NCBI GenBank assembly: GCA_903895855.1
Contig: CAITVN010000057.1
Coordinates: 1-58,246, forward strand
Reading direction: 5' to 3'
From: Oligoflexia bacterium
Lineage (GTDB): Bacteria > Bdellovibrionota > UBA1018
DNA length: 58,246 bases
The position numbers and the translations under genes were made by a program. Shown here in pieces: positions 25,152 to 33,024 of the stretch; within the stretch, counting starts at the first letter, position 1; the number at the start of each line of letters is the position of its first letter. The notes below the pieces were generated by a model. That model searched no databases, was not told where the DNA came from, and was given only the letters and a program-made list of their open reading frames with translations.

Positions 25152-26482
25152 GAGACCCTTTGACACTGACTTGAGGCATACCGAAGGATCTTTATTGATC
25201 TGTCTGAATTTCTCTCAAAGAAAGCAACTTCACCATCATAGGGGCCACCAACTATCAGAAAGTGATCTACCTTATCGATTGGGCACAGCGTGGCTTCATC
25301 AAAAAGGCCAGGTAAAGCCGAGTCTACCACTCCCAATCTATTACTTAAAACTGCCAATTGGAACCTGCTGCCATCAAATTGATCTTGGTATAAACCCCTA
25401 TATTCCAAAAGGTGCGCCCATGAAGGCTGACTTGCATTCATATCCTTGATACAACGAAAATGTTTTTCAACAAGGGGTAGAATTGACCTAATAATAGCTT
25501 TAGCAAGAGAAAATAGCAAAGTATCGGAGTTTGTCATCATATTAAATGATAAACCTAAATCTGGAACTAGACAAACTGTACTGCAAAATCCCGGCAAGTG
25601 GCCAGACAAGAAATAGACCCTCCTATTTTCAATGGTTAAACACCTCGTACCCATGGCCGTAAAACTATCGGGAGTCAATCCAAAGTGTCGAGGCAAGAAC
25701 AGCTCATGTTTTAAAAGGTGTGGCACGAAGGCATCATCGTTTGTGAGCAAAATATCCAAAAAACTGGTTAAATCCTCAGCAGAAGAATAGAGTTGCCCAG
25801 CCGGGGCCAGCCCCTTCAATTCCAATGGCATCTGTTTAATTATTGTGTTGTCTTGGCCAATAGAATATCCGTTAGCACTCCCTGGCATAGGCTTTAATGA
25901 TGTTCGCGTTAAAGCCAAAGGCTCAAGAACTAGATCATTCAGAATTTCTGGATAGGTCTTCTTAAAAATTCGTTCTAATGCAAGCCCAACAATATAGTAT
26001 CCAATATTTGAATATTTATATTTTTGATTTTGAAAAAAGACAGGATCAATCCGCACAATGACGTTCAGAAGCTCCTCTGAAGTGGGAAACTGCTGCCAAT
26101 AAATGCTTTCAACATCTCTGGGAAGGCCTGCAGTGTGGGTAACTAAGTGAAGTAAGGTTAGGTTTCCAGTTTTATCTTTAAACGTCTGAGGAAAAATCTC
26201 ATTCAATGTAGTAGAAAAGGTCACTTTTGCCAAACTAACTGCCTTCAAGAGCATCAGAAGTGTAAAAAGCTTTGTTACAGAGCCCACTCTCAACTGATCT
26301 CTGATAGTCAAGACTCTTCGAGTTTCCAGATCTGCAAAACCAAAACTCGAAGAAAATTTCCCGACCCCCTGAAAACTCAGTCCGTAAGACAACCCTATGA
26401 CCCCAGGGTTGTCTTGAAGGTGGATCGAAATAGATTTATCCAAAGAAAGTTTCAGTGTTTCAAGTATTCTAGTTCTGATCAA
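25148..26482 (-). CDS. Serine hydrolase of the beta-lactamase class C/S12 peptidase family
   Basis: Penicillin-binding-fold hydrolase acting on peptides, esters or amides. Catalytic motifs: SxxK as GSVTKLF (S68, K71 in this numbering), YxN as KYSNIGYY (Y157, N159), and a third motif near FLSGHLPGF. LVTHTAGLPRDVE is typical of the family. The open frame continues to 26551, but TTG at 26482 has a perfect AGGAGG 7 nt upstream and reduces the overlap with the radical SAM gene to 14 bp, so it is chosen. With this start there is no signal peptide, so the enzyme would be cytosolic, which is unusual for a family often exported. Coupled by ATGA to the binding-protein gene. Substrate unknown. Confidence 0.85.
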   Translation of the reverse strand: MIRTRILETLKLSLDKSISIHLQDNPGVIGLSYGLSFQGVGKFSSSFGFADLETRRVLTIRDQLRVGSVTKLFTLLMLLKAVSLAKVTFSTTLNEIFPQTFKDKTGNLTLLHLVTHTAGLPRDVESIYWQQFPTSEELLNVIVRIDPVFFQNQKYKYSNIGYYIVGLALERIFKKTYPEILNDLVLEPLALTRTSLKPMPGSANGYSIGQDNTIIKQMPLELKGLAPAGQLYSSAEDLTSFLDILLTNDDAFVPHLLKHELFLPRHFGLTPDSFTAMGTRCLTIENRRVYFLSGHLPGFCSTVCLVPDLGLSFNMMTNSDTLLFSLAKAIIRSILPLVEKHFRCIKDMNASQPSWAHLLEYRGLYQDQFDGSRFQLAVLSNRLGVVDSALPGLFDEATLCPIDKVDHFLIVGGPYDGEVAFFERNSDRSIKILRYASSQCQRVS

Positions 26483-27335
26483 GTTGATACCTCCTACAAA
26501 AAAATGCCTCACAGAGATTGCAAGAAATTGAATTACTTGGGTCGTTTTCAAATTTCTTATCTACAAGCATTTCAAGAAATGAGGTCGCTTGAATTGTCTT
26601 ATAAAAATCACTTTGCACAAGTAACCCAATAGAGCTAAAAGCAACGTTCTCGGCCATGACACTATTTCCAAAAATAAGGTTACCGCAACATGCAGAAAAT
26701 CCCTTAGCGGGAACATAAACAATAGTTGACTCCTCAATCATCAGGCACTTGCCTTTCAAGTCAGCTTTGGAAAAGAGGGCTGGCTCATAATAGGTTTGGG
26801 TCTTTCTTGCTCTGCCCATTCGAACTACTTTGTTGAACTTACATAGTGCCCGCAGCTCTTCAGGTAAAAATTTAATCGCCTCAACATCTCTGGGAGAGGT
26901 CAAAGACACGGCGATAGAAACGAGTGTATTTCGTTTTTTCCAATATTGAACAAATGCTATTAGATCTTCAATTCTGCAAAATTTCGAGTGGAACTTGTCA
27001 ATTGAAACCTGGACCTCATCAAAACCAAAACAATTAAGAAGAGACTCAAAATTTTTCCTAGAGGCAACAGACCCATTTGTAACAACTTTAAGTCTTGGTT
27101 TGTACTCCAGCCTATCAAGGATGTACCGAATCTTATCCGAGTAGCAGGCCAAAGGCTCCCCCCCCGTAAAACTCAACCACTGAGGTCTTTGTTTATTAGC
27201 GAAAGAAATACACTCATTCGTCTCTTCAGGTGTCAACTCCATCGAATTACTCGGGTGACTTTCAACTATGCAGTGCCCACAACTAAAATTACACCTATAG
27301 CCTAGAAGAATTGTAAATTGTGTAATTTCGGCCAT
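26469..27335 (-). CDS. Radical SAM protein with SPASM-like C-terminal cysteines
   Basis: Iron-sulphur enzyme generating a 5'-deoxyadenosyl radical. The cluster motif CxxxCxxC is C15-C19-C22 in YRCNFSCGHC; FTGGEPL (57-62) binds SAM. Cysteines at 197, 216, 217, 272, 275 and 280 (FSACCGN, CNLCEAFFC) resemble a short SPASM/twitch region for auxiliary clusters, as in enzymes that modify ribosomally made peptides. Length (288 aa) is at the short end for a SPASM enzyme. It follows a small exported protein by 16 bp and overlaps the hydrolase by 14 bp. Peptide modification is the natural guess from context, but an unrelated substrate cannot be excluded. GGAAG lies 10 nt before the ATG. Confidence 0.85.
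   Translation of the reverse strand: MAEITQFTILLGYRCNFSCGHCIVESHPSNSMELTPEETNECISFANKQRPQWLSFTGGEPLACYSDKIRYILDRLEYKPRLKVVTNGSVASRKNFESLLNCFGFDEVQVSIDKFHSKFCRIEDLIAFVQYWKKRNTLVSIAVSLTSPRDVEAIKFLPEELRALCKFNKVVRMGRARKTQTYYEPALFSKADLKGKCLMIEESTIVYVPAKGFSACCGNLIFGNSVMAENVAFSSIGLLVQSDFYKTIQATSFLEMLVDKKFENDPSNSISCNLCEAFFCRRYQLDQN
26490..26495 (-). promoter_or_regulatory. Consensus ribosome-binding site deciding a TTG start
   Basis: AGGAGG on the minus strand, followed by TATCAAC and TTG. It is the strongest Shine-Dalgarno sequence in this operon and lies inside the 3' end of the radical SAM gene. It sets the start of the serine hydrolase at 26482. Confidence 0.8.
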
Positions 27336-27351
27336 AACAATTCATCTTCCT

Positions 27352-27639
27352 TTAACCAAGAATGGGTGGTGGTGAAGCCATCTTAAACTCCGTTTGACCC
27401 GCCATCAGCTCCAAAAGGGTGTCCAAAAGATCTTGCCTCTCCTGCAGAGAAAGTTGATCAACATAAATTGTTGCATTATCTCTGTCGTAAAAACCACCAA
27501 AAACTAACACCTCGATCAGTCTTTGCTCTGCTTTATCGCTAGATCGATCATACGAAACAGGTAAACTCGACGCAGCTGAAATTGAAATTGAAATTGACAG
27601 CAGTCCGGATAAATATACAAAAAGTTTTTTTAAATTCAT
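27352..27639 (-). CDS. Small exported protein, possible precursor peptide of the radical SAM operon
   Basis: No family recognised. From ATG at 27639 it has 95 residues: a signal-peptide-like start (MNLKKLFVYLSGLLSISISI, then SAAS), a short acidic/helical body with DQLSLQERQDLLDTLLELM, and a proline-rich end FKMASPPPILG. First gene of the operon, 16 bp before the radical SAM gene, a common arrangement for modified peptides, although those leaders are usually not Sec signals. AGGAAGG at 14-20 nt before this ATG seems to serve a tiny frame, ATG AAA ACG TTA TGA, whose stop overlaps the start (ATGA); alternatively the longer frame from 27669 is used. The ISISIS stretch comes from a 6-bp tandem repeat. 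Confidence 0.5.
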   Translation of the reverse strand: MNLKKLFVYLSGLLSISISISAASSLPVSYDRSSDKAEQRLIEVLVFGGFYDRDNATIYVDQLSLQERQDLLDTLLELMAGQTEFKMASPPPILG

Positions 27640-27686
27640 AACGTTTTCATTTTCCTTCCTAGCGTGCATAACCCATAGACTAGCCG

Positions 27687-27715
27687 TTTACAACGCATCG
27701 CGTTAGATGTGTCAA
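27687..27715 (-). promoter_or_regulatory. Candidate sigma-70 promoter of the five-gene operon
   Basis: On the minus strand TTGACA (27715-27710) is followed after 17 bp by TGTAAA (27692-27687), about 48 bp upstream of the small-protein start. The -35 is a full consensus match, the -10 matches four of six. It is the only good promoter seen upstream of the operon. Confidence 0.5.
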
Positions 27716-27951
27716 AAAAATAATCCTTCCCTTTTCGATGCTTCCAATAACTTCAGAAAGGCACCTCGATAATATACATAAATAGTTTAATAATAGCATG
27801 GGCTTGAAAAGAATGGAGCCTCTCTCGGTAATCAGGGCCAGTCGCGGTCTCAATTGCGGTGCGCAGTTCGGTTCAACTTCGCGAACTAGCTCCTTCGACC
27901 GAACCTTTAGAATGTTGCAGTAGCCTTGTCAAAAACCAAACTTTTAGGTTT

Positions 27952-28185
27952 TTAAGCCTTCCCCAAAATTTTCGAATTAAAACCAAATGTGCTCACGCCC
28001 ATCGAAAAATAGAGTAGCCATTTTTTCTGAGTTAAAGCCGTGATACCAAACATCGCAATGCCAATCGAAAGCAAGGCCTCTGTCAGATCAAACTGGTCGT
28101 CGATGACATAGATACCATCGTATTTTTTTTGAAAACCCTCTGCTTGAGTTTTGATTTCTAGTTTCTCGCTCTTATAGCGACCCAC
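27952..28185 (-). CDS. Small membrane protein, probable C-terminal remnant of a DUF4337-like protein
   Basis: 77 residues from a GTG. A charged amphipathic start (GRYKSEKLEIKTQAEGFQKKY) is followed by two hydrophobic segments (TEALLSIGIAMFGITALTQ and WLLYFSMGVSTFGF). This order resembles the last part of DUF4337 membrane proteins, which are normally 150-200 residues, so this may be a fragment lacking the N-terminal helix. No ribosome-binding site precedes the GTG. A weak hairpin AAAAACC/GGTTTTT overlaps the stop (27931-27953) and could end the transcript. It is divergent from the exported protease gene. Confidence 0.35.
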   Translation of the reverse strand: MGRYKSEKLEIKTQAEGFQKKYDGIYVIDDQFDLTEALLSIGIAMFGITALTQKKWLLYFSMGVSTFGFNSKILGKA

Positions 28186-28221
28186 TTGACAGCACGAGCC
28201 AGGTTAACTAAAGACCTCTCA

Positions 28222-30009
28222 ATGACTCATTTACCCCGGTTTTCGTTAAATTCTTTTTTTGGACTGTTTATTTGCACCCTACTGGGCGCCCAACTAGAAT
28301 CGCCCGCTCAAGCCCTTGATCTAGGACCGGTGGTCAACTGCAATTCTTTCTGGAAAGCATTCAACGGTACCTACTTTTGTCGAGAGGTGAATAGCTTCAG
28401 TGAAACCATACAAGGTGCAAAAGTGAGGTTCTTTCGACACAATTTCGATGGACTTTCTGTGTTACCGCCCGCTCAAGAAGCATTCGTTGATTGGACGAAA
28501 GCGGCAATCAAGGCCTCGTTTGCGAAATATTCGACTTTTGGCAATTTGACCGACATCACCTTCATCTTGGTAAAAGACCCACACCCTCAGTCAGGTGCCA
28601 ACTATGACGTCTACGCTGAAGCAAGACCCTTGAAACAAGGAGCCGGCGAAGCTTGCCCCATTACCCTGTACCCAGAGACCCTCGCCCTACCCGAGGCCAA
28701 ATTCGAACAAATGATTGCGCACGAGCTCTATCATTGTTTTCAAGGAACTAACTTTCACGATCAACTTGCCTGCTCAGAAGGAGGCAGCGTGGTGAGTTGT
28801 GACCAAGCTGTCGTTTGGTGGGCTGAAGGAAGTGCAGATTTTTTTAGTAACCTGGTGTATCCGAGTGCCAATATTGAGTTTGCCCACATCCAGAGTTACG
28901 ACGCCAAATTACCCATTCACCTCCAAACAAATGCTTACGCGACAGCCGCATTTTTTCAGTCTCTTGCCAATCATGCTCCTGATGGCGCCGAGGCCGCTCA
29001 CCGTTTAGTGAGAAATATGGCCAAGACTGATAAACTCGCAGACCATCAAGTCGCATTAGCGAAGAATATACTCATCGCTAACAACCTTCAGTATTTTGCT
29101 CGAGACCTGGTGGCAGGAACCATCACTGACAGCGGTGGTGGTAACATTCCCACCGTTTTCAACGGCGAGCTTGAGCCGATCGCTTTTGACCCTACCCTGA
29201 AATCGATCAAGCTAACCGCGCGGCCATTTACCGCAAAGACCGCACAAATGCTCGTACCGGCCGGGTACCAAATCACCTTGCACCCGATGAACGGAGTCGA
29301 GTCAGATCTCACTGCCCGCGCGTCTGTGCGAAAAATGGGTTCAGCACTCTGGAAAGACCTAGGTTACAAAAGCGCCGTCGAAGACTTTACTTGCCAAGAG
29401 AGCGATTCGACAATTGAAGTATTGGTCACGAGTGCTCGCTCGACCGATGTCGTCAGCGAAATAGAAATTCAAATTGAAATTGAGTCAAAACCCTGCGGCT
29501 GTAAACCGACTAGCCTCATGGATCCCTGCATGCTGGGTGAGTGGAAGTTGTCTAATGATTTGCTGGCCCAAGCTTCGCAGCAATTGCCTGATACCATTAA
29601 GATGACAAAAGACTGGGGAACCATGTCCCTAAACCTCGCCAGCGATCAACTATTCGTATTGGGCTTTCAAGATTTAGGAGCCCATTATGAAATCGACGAC
29701 CCCACTACTGGACCTTTTTCGATGGATACTGTCTTTAATGGCTACTTAAAGGCCCGACTCGGTGTCACACCAGAAAACCTGGCCTGTATACGAAATCAAG
29801 ATGATCAAACTGAACTTCTCACTACAGTCTATTTTCCGGGTTCATCACCCATTGCGAACAAAACAGTTGGCACCTTAAGCGGAGGTAACTCTGAAAGTAG
29901 CGGAACTGGTACCACCATGACCTGCCAGGGCGGTGAACTCAAACTGAACTACACTGTTTCAGGTAGCAACGGGCCAATCGCCTATGAAGCGATTTTCAAA
30001 AAAGAATGA
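28222..30009 (+). CDS. Exported gluzincin-like zinc metalloprotease
   Basis: Likely a periplasmic or secreted zinc protease. A signal peptide covers about residues 1-32 (FGLFICTLLGAQLESPAQA). The zinc motif is H167-E168-L-Y-H171 in MIAHELYHCFQG and the third ligand is probably E202 in WWAEGSADFFSNL, 31 residues later, the gluzincin arrangement. The second half is beta-rich and cysteine-containing (KPCGCKPTSLMDPC, LGEWKLSNDLL), perhaps a lipocalin-like or binding domain. The frame opens at a TTG at 28186; ATG at 28222 gives the better signal sequence. Substrate unknown; secreted proteases of this kind suit a predatory or scavenging lifestyle. Not assigned to a named peptidase family. Confidence 0.65.
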   Translation: MTHLPRFSLNSFFGLFICTLLGAQLESPAQALDLGPVVNCNSFWKAFNGTYFCREVNSFSETIQGAKVRFFRHNFDGLSVLPPAQEAFVDWTKAAIKASFAKYSTFGNLTDITFILVKDPHPQSGANYDVYAEARPLKQGAGEACPITLYPETLALPEAKFEQMIAHELYHCFQGTNFHDQLACSEGGSVVSCDQAVVWWAEGSADFFSNLVYPSANIEFAHIQSYDAKLPIHLQTNAYATAAFFQSLANHAPDGAEAAHRLVRNMAKTDKLADHQVALAKNILIANNLQYFARDLVAGTITDSGGGNIPTVFNGELEPIAFDPTLKSIKLTARPFTAKTAQMLVPAGYQITLHPMNGVESDLTARASVRKMGSALWKDLGYKSAVEDFTCQESDSTIEVLVTSARSTDVVSEIEIQIEIESKPCGCKPTSLMDPCMLGEWKLSNDLLAQASQQLPDTIKMTKDWGTMSLNLASDQLFVLGFQDLGAHYEIDDPTTGPFSMDTVFNGYLKARLGVTPENLACIRNQDDQTELLTTVYFPGSSPIANKTVGTLSGGNSESSGTGTTMTCQGGELKLNYTVSGSNGPIAYEAIFKKE

Positions 30010-30045
30010 TTCACAGTGTTTTGATTAAATTTTTAGAAACGCCAA

Positions 30046-30285
30046 TTATCCGATGAAAGACCGAACTTCCATGGGCACCAAGTGATCTTTGTCTTCGTCA
30101 GCTTCGTTCAAGTTTCGCTCTGCCAGTGAGCCGGCCTCGACTGTGAGAATTTTCAAGAGTCTCGAGTGATCGATCTCTAGATCTTTTGCAAAACTTTTTG
30201 TCGAATACCCCGGCTTAGTTTTTTTTCTTTTTTGCAATTCGATCTTTAAATACTGAACAACAGAGTGTTGGTTTTTTGGCTGCAT
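30046..30285 (-). CDS. Short TIGR02147-like helix-turn-helix fragment
   Basis: 79 residues. The pattern YLKIELQKRKKTKPGYSTKSFAKDLEIDHSRLLKIL matches the N-terminal segment of TIGR02147/DUF4423 proteins, regulators of about 270 residues common in Fibrobacter and Bdellovibrio relatives. The large C-terminal domain is absent and the tail (EDKDHLVPMEVRSFIG) is unrelated, so this is either a truncated gene or a stand-alone small DNA-binding protein. It lies tail-to-tail with the protease gene. No ribosome-binding site is obvious. Confidence 0.45.
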   Translation of the reverse strand: MQPKNQHSVVQYLKIELQKRKKTKPGYSTKSFAKDLEIDHSRLLKILTVEAGSLAERNLNEADEDKDHLVPMEVRSFIG

Positions 30286-30585
30286 ATAAATGACTCTCCC
30301 CTATGATTTTTCAATTCATCTCTACTTTTCATATCTACTAGGCCAAATCTTCAATGACTCAGCTTATACCAACCTAGCTGCCTTATTTAATCAATAACAC
30401 TTACAAAGTTGTCACAGCCGAGCAAGGGAATCATCGTCAACTTTATCAATCGGTACGTCACTTACTATCATGACACACAACAATTACAGCTTACTTTGAC
30501 TCAAGACGCCATGTAGGTCTACGTTGCACTGACTACGACTTATTTTGGGGATATCAGCGGGAATCAGCATCCAAGGGGGATCACT
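30286..30585. other. Intergenic region, 300 bp
   Basis: No gene seen. It separates the helix-turn-helix fragment and the metzincin gene. The last bases AAGGGGGATCACT form a strong ribosome-binding site for the ATG at 30586. No clear promoter pair or stem-loop was found. Confidence 0.5.
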
Positions 30586-31488
30586 ATGAGACTATCAAAA
30601 CACCTACTAGTTTGGGGACCATCCATTCTAGGGTTAGCAGCGTCGGCCGTTCTTGTTCATGGTTCTGAGGCACTCAGAAAGCCAACTTTTATTGAAATGG
30701 CTCGCGAGCTGGGCATCGAAGTCGACAACAACGGCTTATGCCTTGAGAGTAGGCAGAGTCTCACTCCACAGGAGGCCGAACTCGTTGACGTCAAAGACGC
30801 AGACCTACTCGGGCCAAAATGGGGTTGCGTGATGTTTAGCCAAAACCTCAACCGTGAAAGAGGTGTTGCAGGCCACGATTTTCCTTCTCAAGTCTTGGCT
30901 CTCACCAGGGCCAAGGCCGCTCAAGGCTTAGTCACAGTGAATGGCGCGATCAAGTACATGGGTATTAAGAGTGGCGGATTTCATTATGACGTTGAGAAAG
31001 ACCCTTTGAATTCGAAACAAGTGTTGATCACGGTTCGCATTAATTTTGGAGGAATTTATCCAGACCAAAAAACCGACATGCAAGACAAGCTAGACAAAGC
31101 AGCCCAATTTTGGAGCGATAACAGCCCAGAGCGCGCCTTGCGATTTAGTTTTAAGGCAGTCGAAGATACCGAAAACCCCCATTTTTACGTGGGGTTTGGC
31201 CGTGGAAAAAAGCGAACACCCTACTATCAAACCTGGTGGTCTGATTGGGACTCTGACCTCATCTCTCATGAGATCGGCCACATGCTTGGTCTTGACGACG
31301 AATACAACCAATTGAGGGTCACGTTCAGTTCTCGTCGAGCTAATCCTGTTTACACATCTCAATGCCAGTTTGGCAGTATCATGTGCACTTACGCCTGGTG
31401 GGCAAAACCACAGAAATACCACTACTATTTAATTCTCAACCGCGTGAACAATCAATTTGCCTCTCAAACTGATGAAGACTTTGAGTGA
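30586..31488 (+). CDS. Exported metzincin-like zinc metalloprotease
   Basis: The zinc motif HEIGHMLGLDDEY gives H228, E229, H232, G235 and a third ligand D238: the HExxHxxGxxD form seen in snapalysin-like metzincins, where Asp replaces the last His. The N-terminus (MRLSKHLLVWGPSILGLAAS...) is a signal peptide. A strand with KQVLITVRINF and the AAQFWSDNSPERALRFSFKAV region precede the active site. Two cysteines (CQFGSIMC) follow it, just before the place where a Met-turn is expected; the SIM of SIMCTYAWW could be that turn. Strong GGGGG ribosome-binding site 6 nt upstream. Likely a secreted protease of 300 residues; substrate unknown. Confidence 0.72.
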   Translation: MRLSKHLLVWGPSILGLAASAVLVHGSEALRKPTFIEMARELGIEVDNNGLCLESRQSLTPQEAELVDVKDADLLGPKWGCVMFSQNLNRERGVAGHDFPSQVLALTRAKAAQGLVTVNGAIKYMGIKSGGFHYDVEKDPLNSKQVLITVRINFGGIYPDQKTDMQDKLDKAAQFWSDNSPERALRFSFKAVEDTENPHFYVGFGRGKKRTPYYQTWWSDWDSDLISHEIGHMLGLDDEYNQLRVTFSSRRANPVYTSQCQFGSIMCTYAWWAKPQKYHYYLILNRVNNQFASQTDEDFE

Positions 31489-31595
31489 GTGCGTGTGTCG
31501 TGAGCGTGTGCCACAAATATAAATCGTTTTAATGTAGTCGCCTTGAGATAGCGGGTTTAAGTGCCAATCATAGAATCTGGCCAAGGAGATCTCAC

Positions 31596-33020
31596 GTGCT
31601 GAAACTGATACCCACTTTGACTATTTTTTTCGCTACCCTCACAGCTCACGCCTCGCCCCTTGACGTTTTCAATGCCGACCCTAGTCGCCGCGATGGCCAC
31701 ACCTTACGCCTACTACAAACAGGTAAGGACCTGGATACCGCCAGAGATCAGGCGATCTTGGCGGCGAAGCAAAGCATCTATATTTCGACTTACGTTTTGC
31801 ACAATGACCCTAGCGGCGTTCACACAGCAAAATTGCTCTGCAAGAAAGCCGTACAAGGCCTCGACGTGAGGCTCTATTCGTTTCACATGAGCACAGAGAC
31901 CATCTTGGGCTTTGATGACGCCGAAAAAAAATTGGGTGATCGTCTGCAAAGGTGTGGCGTCAAAGTGCTTTTCTTTGAACCCATGAAGTGGAGTATGAAT
32001 GCCTCTACTTGGGCGAATGCTTTGCACGAAAAACTCTTGATCATTGACGCTAAAACCGTTTTTACCGGTGGTAACAATTACGGAAATCACTATTCGCACT
32101 ATAGCCGTGACTCTGAGACCTGGTACGACCTCGACGTCGAAGTCACGGGCCCGGTTGCGTGTCTTTTCCAAAAACGTTTTAACGAGAGCTGGGCTAGAGC
32201 GGCTCGCAATAGCACCTGGGGCATTGCTGGTGATTCCATGGGCGGCCTCGGCGGCAGCAGCCCCGGCTCTTCTCAGGCTAATCTAGACGATTTGGCTGAG
32301 CGTTTGTACCGCATAAAATCACTCAAAAAATGCTCGCCGAAAAAAGCCGAAACCACCCTCGTCCCGATTGCCGTCGACTCTGCCGTCTCGCCAACCTCTG
32401 ACGTGATCAATGATTCATTCATTCCAGTTCTCAATAATCCACTTTGGAGTGATGACCGCCCGGCGATGAAACACTACATCGATCTGATTCACGCGTCGCA
32501 AAAACACATTGTCTTGTTTGCTCCGTATTTTGTTCCAGAAGACCCTTGTAAAGAGGGTAGCCCATGCGCTGAAGTCAGCAATGGCGAAAGCATCTCTGAT
32601 GCCTTGATCGATGCAGTGAAACGCGGAGTCAACGTCGAAGTGATCACCAATTCACCTGAGTCGAATGACGAGTCAAACTCAATCACGATTGCGACTTACC
32701 AAAAGGCTCCGCACTTGATTGACGCCGGAGTCAAAATCTACATCTGGCAGAAAAAGAGCGTCTTTCACAAAAAAGGCGGCCTATTTGACGAAGAAGTGGC
32801 CTTTCTCGGAAGCGACAATTTCGACGGCCGAGGACAAAATTATTCGTCTGAGTCGATCGTACTCACCAGTTCAGCCCTGGTGATCAGCACCCTTAAAGAC
32901 GACCTGATCTGGGAGCGCGATCACATCAAGCTTCTCACTGTTGACGACGTCGATGCCTATCTCTCAACCATTTCGAAGTCAAAGAAGTGGCTCGTGAAGA
33001 AGCTTCAACCTCTATACTAG
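31596..33020 (+). CDS. Exported phospholipase D-family protein (two HKD motifs)
   Basis: Phosphodiesterase-type protein acting on phospholipids or nucleic acids. Both HKD motifs are complete: H144-K146-D151 in LHEKLLIIDAKTVFTGGNNYG, and H391-K393-D398 in FHKKGGLFDEEVAFLGSDNF. Signal peptide at residues 1-19 (TLTIFFATLTAHA). The GTG start has AAGGAG 7 nt upstream. Length (474 aa) suits the cardiolipin synthase/PLD group, but the membrane helices of true cardiolipin synthases are missing, so a periplasmic or secreted phospholipase or nuclease is more likely. Ends 4 bp from the convergent hydrolase gene. Confidence 0.85.
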   Translation: MLKLIPTLTIFFATLTAHASPLDVFNADPSRRDGHTLRLLQTGKDLDTARDQAILAAKQSIYISTYVLHNDPSGVHTAKLLCKKAVQGLDVRLYSFHMSTETILGFDDAEKKLGDRLQRCGVKVLFFEPMKWSMNASTWANALHEKLLIIDAKTVFTGGNNYGNHYSHYSRDSETWYDLDVEVTGPVACLFQKRFNESWARAARNSTWGIAGDSMGGLGGSSPGSSQANLDDLAERLYRIKSLKKCSPKKAETTLVPIAVDSAVSPTSDVINDSFIPVLNNPLWSDDRPAMKHYIDLIHASQKHIVLFAPYFVPEDPCKEGSPCAEVSNGESISDALIDAVKRGVNVEVITNSPESNDESNSITIATYQKAPHLIDAGVKIYIWQKKSVFHKKGGLFDEEVAFLGSDNFDGRGQNYSSESIVLTSSALVISTLKDDLIWERDHIKLLTVDDVDAYLSTISKSKKWLVKKLQPLY

Positions 33021-33024
33021 CCGA

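Noticed and set aside
31713..32171. 152-codon minus-strand frame inside the phospholipase D gene
   Set aside because: Shadow of a gene with complete HKD motifs and a good ribosome-binding site on the plus strand.
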